Shown: in pieces, positions 35,204 to 42,625 of the stretch
Layout: each line of letters opens with the position of its first letter
How positions within the stretch are numbered: the stretch's first letter is position 1
Origin: JBGSUZ01 sp043770095
Lineage (GTDB): Bacteria; Bacillota; Clostridia; Peptostreptococcales; Acidaminobacteraceae
Direction of reading: 5' to 3'
Assembly (NCBI GenBank): GCA_043770095.1
Contig: JAYVIR010000026.1
Span: 44,678-108,677, forward strand
DNA length: 64,000 bases
Notes under the pieces: model-generated
What the model was told of the DNA's origin: nothing
What the model saw: the letters and a program-made list of their open reading frames with translations, nothing else
Database searches by the model: none
Made by a program: the position numbers and the translations under genes

Positions 35204-37150
35204 TTATTGATTGACTGGCGGAGCATATTTTATTATTTTTGTAACTTCAGTCGTAATGCCAGAGCGATTGGTCGCTTGGATCAAAATGACATTATCGCCT
35301 GGAAGGAGCGTCAATGTTTTTGTAAAGTTGCCAGATGGTGTAATGGCAACAACTTCACCTTTGATTTTGAGAACGACAGCAGATGTATCTTCGCCACCAT
35401 AGAGGTTTCCGCTAATGGTCACTGCTGCGCCGGATGTGTTTGTTTGGATATCAGAGAATGTGATTGGAGGGGCACTTGGTGTGTAAGTGACTGTGAAATC
35501 AGTTTTTGTCACTTTACCATCAGGATTACTCACTTCAACCGTTATAATGTTTTTATCAGCAATAAGCGTCACTGGGTAGCTAACGGTACCGTCGGAATTA
35601 ACAAGTGCACTCTTTCCGTTGACCTTAACCGCTAAATATTGTGATTTGTAGAGAGCATCTGTCACTTTCAATTCTACCGAGTATGCTGCTTTTGTGCTTG
35701 TTACAGGGCTAGTAAAAGTAATTGCAGGTGCTACCGTTTGGTAAACAACTGTTTTAGTCACTGAGCTCATTTTGTTCTGGCTATTTACAACTTTAAAGGT
35801 AATCACGTTATCGCCTTTGATCAATTTATAAGGGATTGTGACTGCTTTGCCATTGGTCATTTTGTATTTTAGCTCATTCACGTAAAGGTAAAGCGTTGAA
35901 TCGACAGGATCAGTTACTTTCAAATCGATGTCAATAATTGCTTTGTTAGAAGTAGCAGGGATATTGATGATAGAAATGGTTGGCGTGCCTACTTCATAAA
36001 GAACGCGAATCAATTTTGTAGTGACGAGGCCAACTTGATTCTTAACTTCAATAAGAATATCGTTAGAACCTTCTTTTAATTGCAAAGTAGTAGAGTAATA
36101 ATCATTGAAGTAGCCTTTTGTAACAGCTGTCCCATTCACATTTACAATTGAAAGGGCACTGCCATTAGGATCTTTTGCATTAAATTTTACAAGCAATTTT
36201 GATTGATTGACTTTTTCAGGAATAGAATCGATCAGCGTAATCACTGGTGCGCCTGCTGTAAAGATAACTTGTCTTGTAATGGTTTCAATTTTAGAGTTTG
36301 GATACTGAAGGCTAATTTTGAAGGTATAAGTACCTGGACCGTCAGAAATTTTCCAATTGCCAGTATAGTTTGTGCCAGTGTATTCTATTGTTTTTTCATT
36401 GATCACGAGTTTTGTATTTGCAGGAAGTTTGATGTTAATTGGAACAATATTGCTAGAAACTTGTTCCGGCATTTTAACTTCTGCGCTATAATTAACATTT
36501 GCTTTGCTGAAGGTAGATTTGATTACCTTATAAACCATTGCAGATGCTTGTGCTCTAGTAATAGAAGCAGAAGGTTGCAAAGTGCCATTTGGGAAACCAG
36601 AAATTAAGTGGTTATTGACTGCTAAAGCCACTTCGTCTCTTAAATTAGGAGAGATATCGGCAATATCACTGAATTCGAGATCGTCAAAAGAAGTGGAACT
36701 TCCAATAGCATCTAAATTTAATGCCCTAACAAGTGCGACAGCAACATCTTCACGAGAGGCTTGGCCTTCAGGGTCAAAAGTTGGTTTTCCGTTAGGTGGA
36801 AAATAGCCTGTTAAGTAAGGTTTTGCTGCTTCTATGTAGCCATATGACCAACGGGAAGCGTCTACGTCTTTAAAACTTGGCGTTGAAGGTTTTGCTTCGT
36901 CTAATCCAAAAGTCTTAAATAAAACAACGGCAAATTCTTCTCTTGTGATCCCTTTCTCAGGAGCAAAATTACCATTGGTGTAGCCCGATAGGATTCCACT
37001 GTTTACAAGGACCTGAATGTACTCATTTGCCCAGTAGGTAGATTGAACATCTTTAAACTTTTTGTTTTCCGTAGCAAATGCCATGCTTGGAAGGCTGCTG
37101 ACAAAGAGTACGATGATCAGCAACAGGGTGGATAATTTTCTCGATTTCAT
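35204..37150 (-). CDS. S-layer homology surface protein with Ig-like repeats
   Basis: 648 residues. A signal peptide ends near MAFATENK. Three SLH domains follow (about 30-80, 92-145, 155-210; for example FKDVQSTYWANEYIQVLV), which anchor proteins to secondary cell-wall polymers. Then come about five beta-sandwich repeats of 80-90 residues (about 230-648), each with a stretch resembling LKEGSNDILIEVKNQVG or LIKGDNVITFKVVN, like bacterial Ig or Big-type adhesin units. It is a surface or adhesion protein. AGGAGG lies before its ATG. Confidence 0.9.
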   Translation of the reverse strand: MKSRKLSTLLLIIVLFVSSLPSMAFATENKKFKDVQSTYWANEYIQVLVNSGILSGYTNGNFAPEKGITREEFAVVLFKTFGLDEAKPSTPSFKDVDASRWSYGYIEAAKPYLTGYFPPNGKPTFDPEGQASREDVAVALVRALNLDAIGSSTSFDDLEFSDIADISPNLRDEVALAVNNHLISGFPNGTLQPSASITRAQASAMVYKVIKSTFSKANVNYSAEVKMPEQVSSNIVPINIKLPANTKLVINEKTIEYTGTNYTGNWKISDGPGTYTFKISLQYPNSKIETITRQVIFTAGAPVITLIDSIPEKVNQSKLLVKFNAKDPNGSALSIVNVNGTAVTKGYFNDYYSTTLQLKEGSNDILIEVKNQVGLVTTKLIRVLYEVGTPTISIINIPATSNKAIIDIDLKVTDPVDSTLYLYVNELKYKMTNGKAVTIPYKLIKGDNVITFKVVNSQNKMSSVTKTVVYQTVAPAITFTSPVTSTKAAYSVELKVTDALYKSQYLAVKVNGKSALVNSDGTVSYPVTLIADKNIITVEVSNPDGKVTKTDFTVTYTPSAPPITFSDIQTNTSGAAVTISGNLYGGEDTSAVVLKIKGEVVAITPSGNFTKTLTLLPGDNVILIQATNRSGITTEVTKIIKYAPPVNQ

Positions 37151-37469
37151 AAGAACCTCCTCTTTAATAAACTAAATAATCTATAATACCATTATAGCGG
37201 TTCTAGTATTTCATGCCGTTTCATTCTTATGTTTTTTTCGTGACAGATAAGTCATTTGCATTACAATTCGAAAAAACGTGGAACTTTTATTAAAAGGTAA
37301 TATTACAGCTTTTATCCATTAAATTTTATACTCTGATGTATCAAATTTAATGGATAAATAAGACTTTTTTAAGAAATGATATGGTAAAATTGTAAGAGTA
37401 GGAATGTAAAATTTATTTTATACCTTTTGCTATACAAAGTATTTCTTTAAAAATCGGAGGTGGCAAGTT
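37151..37469. promoter_or_regulatory. divergent promoter region with 15-bp perfect inverted repeat
   Basis: A 319-nt AT-rich gap between divergent genes. On the minus strand TATAAT (37196-37191) can serve the SLH gene. TTATCCATTAAATTT (37312-37326) and AAATTTAATGGATAA (37343-37357) form a perfect 15-bp inverted repeat with a 16-nt centre, followed by a T-run (37365-37370). GGTAAAAT (about 37382-37389) may be the -10 for the plus-strand gene. Confidence 0.5.
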
Positions 37470-37928
37470 TTGGTCATTGGTTTTAATAATTCTGGCGTTA
37501 TGGTTAGCATTCTCTGTGTAAGCTTGTTGGCAACTGGCTGTTCAACGCCTAAAAAAGAGCAGGGAAATGGTGTGAGCGTGGGAACAGAAGTATCTCACGA
37601 GCAATCAATTGTGAGTCATAAAGAATCCGAGCAAGATAAAAAAGCACCCAATTACACGATTGATCAGTTTACAGATGCGGTCTTAAACAACGATCAAGCA
37701 CTCGTAAAAAAGATGCTAAAGAGTGGATACATAGACATTAACACAAAAAATTCAGATGGCGATTACCCTCTTGAAGTGTCGCTCATTCTTGAAAATATTG
37801 AAATGGCAGATTTGCTCTTGCAAAATGGCGCAGATGCAAATTTGAAAACGAACTGCGGCAAATCGGTTAAGGAATTGGTGCTCAAAAATGGCTCTCGGGC
37901 TATGAAAGATTTATTCACGGCAAGTTAG
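37470..37928 (+). CDS. ankyrin-repeat lipoprotein
   Basis: 152 residues, starting at TTG 37470 with GGAGGTGG at good spacing. A short hydrophobic N-terminus ends in the lipobox LATGC (about 24-28). After a charged linker, two to three ankyrin repeats follow (about 70-150), for example NTKNSDGDYPLEVSLILEN and MADLLLQNGADANLK. Ankyrin repeats bind proteins, so it may be a surface-anchored partner of another envelope protein. It precedes the SPFH gene by about 90 nt. Confidence 0.75.
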   Translation: MVIGFNNSGVMVSILCVSLLATGCSTPKKEQGNGVSVGTEVSHEQSIVSHKESEQDKKAPNYTIDQFTDAVLNNDQALVKKMLKSGYIDINTKNSDGDYPLEVSLILENIEMADLLLQNGADANLKTNCGKSVKELVLKNGSRAMKDLFTAS

Positions 37929-38022
37929 AGGTTCAAAAACCTCAACTGTATAGGTTGACATAAACAGTTGACTTATAACATATAGCAATTCAACCTACTA
38001 TTTATTAAAAGGGGGAATGAAG

Positions 38023-40140
38023 GTGAGTTTAATCAGTATTTCGATTATCGCAGTTGTAGGGTTAATACTTTTTGTTATCCTACTCAAACTCATTGGTATC
38101 ATTGTTATCGGATCAAACGAAGTCGGTATTATTGAGAAATGGTGGTCTACGCGTGGATCAGTCAAATCGGGCTTCATCGCTTTAAATGGCGAAGCGGGTT
38201 ATCAGCCAGATATGATCAGAGCCGGGATTCATATCAAACCGCTATTCATTTATAAAGTCAGCAAACAGCCACTCATCACCATTCCAAGAGGTCAAATGGC
38301 GTATGTGTTCTCGCGCGATGGTAAGACTTTGGCAGCCTCCCAGCTACTTGGTTTTGACGTAGAATCAAACAGTTTCCAAGATGCAAGAGCTTTCCTCACC
38401 AATGGTGGTTTCAAAGGGCCGCAGGTTGGCTATTTAAAAGATGGTACTTATGCCATCAATACGGCACTGTTTATCGTATTAACAGCAGATCGCACTTACG
38501 GCATTAGACTGGGTTCTTCAAAAGAAGAACTTCAAATGTTAGAAGCGATGAAAAAAGACATTGAAACACGTAATGGATTTTCACCAGTGGTAATTGCCGC
38601 TGAAAACGATGTCCTTGCAATCGTCAATACAAACATGGGTAAACCGCTCTCAAATGGCGACATCATAGCGCCGATTATCGGAAACAACCCAGATGAACCG
38701 AATAATTTCCACAATAACTTCCAAAATGTTAATAACTTTATTGTTTCTGGCGGTTATATGGGTAAGCAATTGCAAGTACTAACAGATGGGACGTACTTTA
38801 TCAACAGGTTGTTCGCAACCATTAAATTTGTGCCTAAAGTTCAGATTCCAATTGGGACAGTAGGTGTTGTGACATCGTTTGCAGGAGATAAAGGGTTAGA
38901 CGTTTCTGGAGATGACTATAAACATGGTGAACTGGTTGAAACGGGCAAAAGAGGGGTTTGGAAAGACGCCCTTGGCGTTGGTAAATACGCAGTCAATACG
39001 GATGCGTGTGCAGTTGCGCTCGTGCCGACTGCCAATACAATGCTCAAATGGTCGGCTCAAGAGTCGGGCACGCACTATGATGAAAATTTAAAAGAAATTT
39101 CATTCCTTACCAAAGATGGTTTTGAAGTTCAGTCTACATTAACCGTGGTTGTCCACGTTGACCGTTTAAAAGCGTCTAGAATCATTCAAAGATTTGGTGA
39201 CATGGTCAAATTATTCGAGCAATCCATTGACCCGCTCATCTCAGCGTATTTCAAAAATGTAGGTCAGACAAAAACGCTTATTGAGCTCAACCAATTCAGA
39301 GACGCCATTCAAAAAGAAGCGACAGACGCGATGAGAATTCAATTCAGAGAATACGATTTGGAACTTGTGTCTATCTTGATTGGTAATCCTGAATCCGCCA
39401 ATAAGGGCGATAACAGCGTTGAAACGATGTATGAACAGCTCAGAAGCCGACAATTGGCTAAAGAGCAAATCATCACTTATCAGTCTCAACAAGAATCCAA
39501 AGAAAAAGAAAAAGAACTCAATGAGGCAGCAGCAGTTGCTCTTCAGCAAAAGTCACTTACAGAGTCTAAGATTAATATTGAAATTGAGAAGAATAAAGGT
39601 CAGGCAGACGCGACAAGAGCAACACAAGAAGCGGCTAAAATTGAGACAATCGCTACTGCAAACGCAAATGCGACAAAACTCACGGCAGCGGCTCAAGCGT
39701 TCAAAATTACACAAGAAGGTTTGGCGCAGTCTATTGCGACAGAAGCCAATGTTGCCGCTTATGGCGGGCCTCAACTCCTGCTTACCAAAGAAGTTATGGG
39801 CATTATTGGAGACGCAATTGCCAAATCTGGATCTCCTATTGTACCAAGTCAAATGGTTGTTTTCGGTGGCGGCGGACATGATGGGGATGAGCAATCGAGT
39901 TTCCCAAATGCGATTGAAAGCCTTGTAAAAACAGCACTTGTTAAGAATCTTGGCATTGACATGGGTATGGTCAAAGATCACTCTAAGCACTCCGAGAACA
40001 TTGAAAACATGAAAAAAGAAATTTTGAATAAGATGACGGCTGAAGCTAAGGCAGAAGCAGGCGCAGATGCGAAAGTGGTTGCTAAACCAGAGCCTTTAGT
40101 AGAACCAAAAATAGAACCAAAAGTAGAGACGCAAGCATAA
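38023..40140 (+). CDS. flotillin-like SPFH/band 7 membrane protein
   Basis: About 705 residues. One N-terminal hydrophobic segment (about 2-28) is followed by an SPFH/band 7 region that appears interrupted by an extra domain (about 95-270), a long Glu/Ala/Lys coiled-coil (about 465-570), a flotillin-like tail (GPQLLLTKEVMGIIGDA), and a Lys/Glu/Pro C-terminus with EPKIEPKVE repeats. Such proteins oligomerise into membrane scaffolds. No nfeD partner is adjacent. Start: GGGGG (38011-38015) fits GTG 38023 better than ATG 38017, which is only one base away from it. Confidence 0.8.
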   Translation: MSLISISIIAVVGLILFVILLKLIGIIVIGSNEVGIIEKWWSTRGSVKSGFIALNGEAGYQPDMIRAGIHIKPLFIYKVSKQPLITIPRGQMAYVFSRDGKTLAASQLLGFDVESNSFQDARAFLTNGGFKGPQVGYLKDGTYAINTALFIVLTADRTYGIRLGSSKEELQMLEAMKKDIETRNGFSPVVIAAENDVLAIVNTNMGKPLSNGDIIAPIIGNNPDEPNNFHNNFQNVNNFIVSGGYMGKQLQVLTDGTYFINRLFATIKFVPKVQIPIGTVGVVTSFAGDKGLDVSGDDYKHGELVETGKRGVWKDALGVGKYAVNTDACAVALVPTANTMLKWSAQESGTHYDENLKEISFLTKDGFEVQSTLTVVVHVDRLKASRIIQRFGDMVKLFEQSIDPLISAYFKNVGQTKTLIELNQFRDAIQKEATDAMRIQFREYDLELVSILIGNPESANKGDNSVETMYEQLRSRQLAKEQIITYQSQQESKEKEKELNEAAAVALQQKSLTESKINIEIEKNKGQADATRATQEAAKIETIATANANATKLTAAAQAFKITQEGLAQSIATEANVAAYGGPQLLLTKEVMGIIGDAIAKSGSPIVPSQMVVFGGGGHDGDEQSSFPNAIESLVKTALVKNLGIDMGMVKDHSKHSENIENMKKEILNKMTAEAKAEAGADAKVVAKPEPLVEPKIEPKVETQA

Positions 40141-40142
40141 TA

Positions 40143-40193
40143 AAAAACGAAACCCCAATGATGCCTTTAACATCGTTGGGGTTTCGTTTTTTG
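40143..40193. terminator. bidirectional terminator
   Basis: ACGAAACCCCAA and TTGGGGTTTCGT form a long stem with an A-run on the left and a T-run on the right, ending both the SPFH gene and the convergent chromate-transporter operon. Confidence 0.92.
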
Positions 40194-40194
40194 C

Positions 40195-40728
40195 TTAGCG
40201 AATAAAAAAACCGCCAAAAGCCAGTGCGGCTAAAATAATCAGCGAAGGGTGCACCTTAAAGTAGAATAAGAGAACGGCAGAGACGAGCCCAATAATCCCC
40301 GTCGTGACATTTACGTAAGACTGAGGTGTCATTCGGTAAACCGTCTCAAATAGAATGAGCACGACGACTGGTCTAACAGCCACCATCATGCCATTCATCC
40401 AAGGGGCTGATTTAAACTGGTCATAGATCCTAAAAAGAAACACAATGGCAATGGTCGTTGGCAAAACGCTAGAAGCTAAGCCAACGACAACGCCTGTCCA
40501 ACCTGCAACTTTGTAGCCAATGACAGAGGCAAGTTTGGTTGCAATTGGCCCAGGAAGGCTATTGGCAAGGGCGACAGCGTCGGTAAATTCGGGAATCGTC
40601 ATCCAATGATAATTTTCGACGACTTCTTTTTGAACGAGCGAAATGGCTGCTGGACCTCCGCCAAACGTAAAATTACTGGCTCTAAAAAAGGCGACAAATA
40701 GGTCAATATAAGTGTGAAAACTGGTCAT
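40195..40728 (-). CDS. chromate transporter family protein, single-domain (short CHR)
   Basis: 177 residues, a half-length CHR protein with the signature FGGGPAAISLVQKEVVE and ALANSLPGPIATKLASVIGYK, and about five to six membrane spans. Short CHR proteins usually act as adjacent pairs, but here the only neighbour in the operon is the PLP enzyme upstream, 29 nt away. It may homodimerise or pair with a distant gene. AAGGAG precedes its ATG. Chromate itself may not be the natural substrate. Confidence 0.85.
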   Translation of the reverse strand: MTSFHTYIDLFVAFFRASNFTFGGGPAAISLVQKEVVENYHWMTIPEFTDAVALANSLPGPIATKLASVIGYKVAGWTGVVVGLASSVLPTTIAIVFLFRIYDQFKSAPWMNGMMVAVRPVVVLILFETVYRMTPQSYVNVTTGIIGLVSAVLLFYFKVHPSLIILAALAFGGFFIR

Positions 40729-40757
40729 ATTTTAGCTCCTTGTGATCATACGATTTC

Positions 40758-41753
40758 TTAATCTGTAAAGTATTTTGGCACGAAGCCCATCAGGCCACCC
40801 GTGTGAATAAATAAAATATTTTGAGACGCATTAAACTGTCCCTTTTCAATTTCGCGGATCAGACCACGAAAAGCTTTTCCTGTGTAAACAGGGTCTAAAA
40901 TCAAGCCTTCGCTTTGAGCAATTTCCATAATGAACGCCATTTCTTCTTTTGTGGAGAGGGCATATCCGAGGCCAGCGTAGCCATCGATTATGGCAATGTC
41001 AGAGGTTTTAGCCGTTTCAGGCAGTTCCAAACGACGGAGGGACTCGTTAACAATTTTAGAAATATCATCCTTGAACGCTTCTGCGGTGCTGCTAATATTA
41101 AAGCCGATGATTTGGCGATTGCTTTCACTCAGGTAATTGCCAAGAAAAAGACCGCCGTAAGTGCCACCAGAACCAACCGTACAAACAATGGTGTCAAATG
41201 TTAGCCCAAGCGCTTTTTCCTGATCCAGAATTTCCTCAAAAGCATGGTAATAGCCAAAGTTGCCTATGCCATTAGAAGCCCCAATTGGCAGGATATAAGC
41301 AGGCGTGCCAAGTGCGTCGTACTCGGATTTGAGCTTTTCCATGACTTGTTCGTATTCAGAGGCAAAGACATCGGCTGGAAGAAGGGTGATCTTGGCACCC
41401 ATGAGTTGGTTCATTAAATAATTGCCTTCTATTAAAGGATTCGGTTCGCTTCTTAGCACCAAATGGACGCCGAGCCCCAGTTTTCTAGCTGCGGCAACCG
41501 TCGCTCTGGCATGATTAGACTGAATGCCACCGCAAGTGATGAGTGTCTTTGCCCCCAATGAAAGCGCTTCACAGATAGCATATTCAAGTTTGCGAATTTT
41601 ATTGCCGGAAACTTCGCTGCCGGTATAGTCATCTCGTTTTAGATAGAGGTTGGTTTTGAGCGTAGCAGACAATCGCTCCATTTTTTCGATGGGCGTCGGT
41701 AGGTGGGCAAGTGGTACTCTGTTTGGGATGTTTTTGATGGGCGTAATGGTCAT
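40758..41753 (-). CDS. D-cysteine desulfhydrase / ACC deaminase family PLP enzyme
   Basis: 331 residues, a fold-type II PLP enzyme. The PLP lysine is in SGNKIRKLEYA, with the substrate motif CGGIQSNHARA and phosphate-binding GSGGTYGGLFLG. It most resembles D-cysteine desulfhydrase (D-Cys to pyruvate, H2S, ammonia); 1-aminocyclopropane-1-carboxylate deaminase is the alternative. The start at 41753 (MTITPIKNIP) has AGGAGG just upstream; the longer frame is rejected. It forms an operon with the short CHR transporter. Confidence 0.85.
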   Translation of the reverse strand: MTITPIKNIPNRVPLAHLPTPIEKMERLSATLKTNLYLKRDDYTGSEVSGNKIRKLEYAICEALSLGAKTLITCGGIQSNHARATVAAARKLGLGVHLVLRSEPNPLIEGNYLMNQLMGAKITLLPADVFASEYEQVMEKLKSEYDALGTPAYILPIGASNGIGNFGYYHAFEEILDQEKALGLTFDTIVCTVGSGGTYGGLFLGNYLSESNRQIIGFNISSTAEAFKDDISKIVNESLRRLELPETAKTSDIAIIDGYAGLGYALSTKEEMAFIMEIAQSEGLILDPVYTGKAFRGLIREIEKGQFNASQNILFIHTGGLMGFVPKYFTD

Positions 41754-41898
41754 ATTGGAACCTCCTAATTGGATTAGTGGCACACAGTCTATGGTCGGTT
41801 TTGCATAAAAAGTTTTGTGTATTTGTTCCTTAAGTTTATCATAAAAGATGACACTTTGGGTTAAGGCAATTATAAATCGGTTTTTAAGGTCAAAATTA

Positions 41899-41907
41899 TG
41901 GTATAAT
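41899..41907 (+). promoter_or_regulatory. extended -10 promoter of bL25-like gene
   Basis: TGGTATAAT is an exact extended -10 about 240 nt upstream of the bL25-like start. Confidence 0.6.
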
Positions 41908-41913
41908 ACCGAT

Positions 41914-42147
41914 ATGTCTTTTAATGGATGTCGACCGATGTGAAGGTTCGATAAATACATTAAAAATTAGAAGGTTATGAGCTATATTATGTAAATTTGA
42001 AATAAGTTGATTTTTCAGTTCAACTTATGTAGTCATTTTTAGGGCTTATGTCGTGCAGTTTACCGTTTGTCTGACCCACACGTTGGATCACAAGCCACCA
42101 AACGCAGAAGACGAATCACGGGGCATTTACCCCAGGGAGACCCAAAA
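41914..42147 (+). promoter_or_regulatory. long untranslated leader of bL25-like gene
   Basis: About 234 nt without a convincing ORF. It includes the perfect hairpin ATAAGTTGA (42002-42010) / TCAACTTAT (42020-42028) and a GC-rich stretch before the gene with GGGGCATTTACCCC (about 42120-42133), which would fold immediately upstream of the AGGGAGA ribosome binding site. It could be an autoregulatory ribosomal-protein leader. No known leader family is recognised. Confidence 0.4.
42002..42028. repeat. TAAGTTGA-N9-TCAACTTA inverted repeat, copy 2
   Basis: Perfect 9-bp arms with a 9-nt centre, the same core and spacing as the copies at 13830 and 50968. Confidence 0.7.
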
Positions 42148-42426
42148 ATGAACAATTTAATTTTAAAAGCAATTGCAAGACCTGAGCAAGCAGGCAATTT
42201 CAAAGAAGCTGGTTTTGTACAAGGCGTTATTTACGGAAAAGGCATTGACTCTTCAGCTGTCAAGTTGGACGAAGCAATGTTAAATAAAATTATTGCAACT
42301 GGTGGCAGAAAATCAGCTGTAACAGTTGACTTTGCAGGCGTAACAATGACTGGCGTACTCAAAGAAGTTCAAATCGCTGTTATGGACCAAACAGTTTCAC
42401 ATGTAGATATCCACATCCTCGGTTAG
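42148..42426 (+). CDS. bL25-like ribosomal protein (short form)
   Basis: 92 residues, similar to the N-terminal 5S rRNA-binding domain of bL25/Ctc. Supporting features are the GFVQGVIYGKGIDSSAVKLD segment and the end KEVQIAVMDQTVSHVDIHIL, corresponding to the family's KEVQ...HVDF strand. There is no C-terminal Ctc (TL5) domain. ATG 42148 follows AGGGAGA and begins MNNLILKAIARPEQ; an upstream in-frame ATG at 42067 is rejected. Two stem-loops follow the gene. Confidence 0.65.
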   Translation: MNNLILKAIARPEQAGNFKEAGFVQGVIYGKGIDSSAVKLDEAMLNKIIATGGRKSAVTVDFAGVTMTGVLKEVQIAVMDQTVSHVDIHILG

Positions 42427-42525
42427 TGGATTGGAACTCATGAGCAAAGGGGCACCTAGCGTTTAGTCGGGGGCTCTTTTGTTTTTTTTTTTGTTTTAAA
42501 ATAATGAATTGAAAATATAATTGTG

Positions 42526-42551
42526 GGGCTCTTATAAAAGAGCCCTTTTTT
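42526..42551 (+). terminator. terminator after bL25-like gene
   Basis: GGGCTCTT (42526-42533) / AAGAGCCC (42538-42545) followed by TTTTTT. A less perfect hairpin with the same GGGGGCTCTT sequence and a long T-run precedes it (about 42448-42492). Confidence 0.85.
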
Positions 42552-42625
42552 ATTGGGGAAATTGGGGTTATAATGGGTTGAAAACAAACAATTAAGACAA
42601 TTCTAACGAATAGGCGGTGTACTTT

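Noticed and set aside
40758..41960. Longer 400-residue version of the PLP enzyme
   Set aside because: The extra N-terminus is unlike the family and AGGAGG lies directly before the ATG at 41753.
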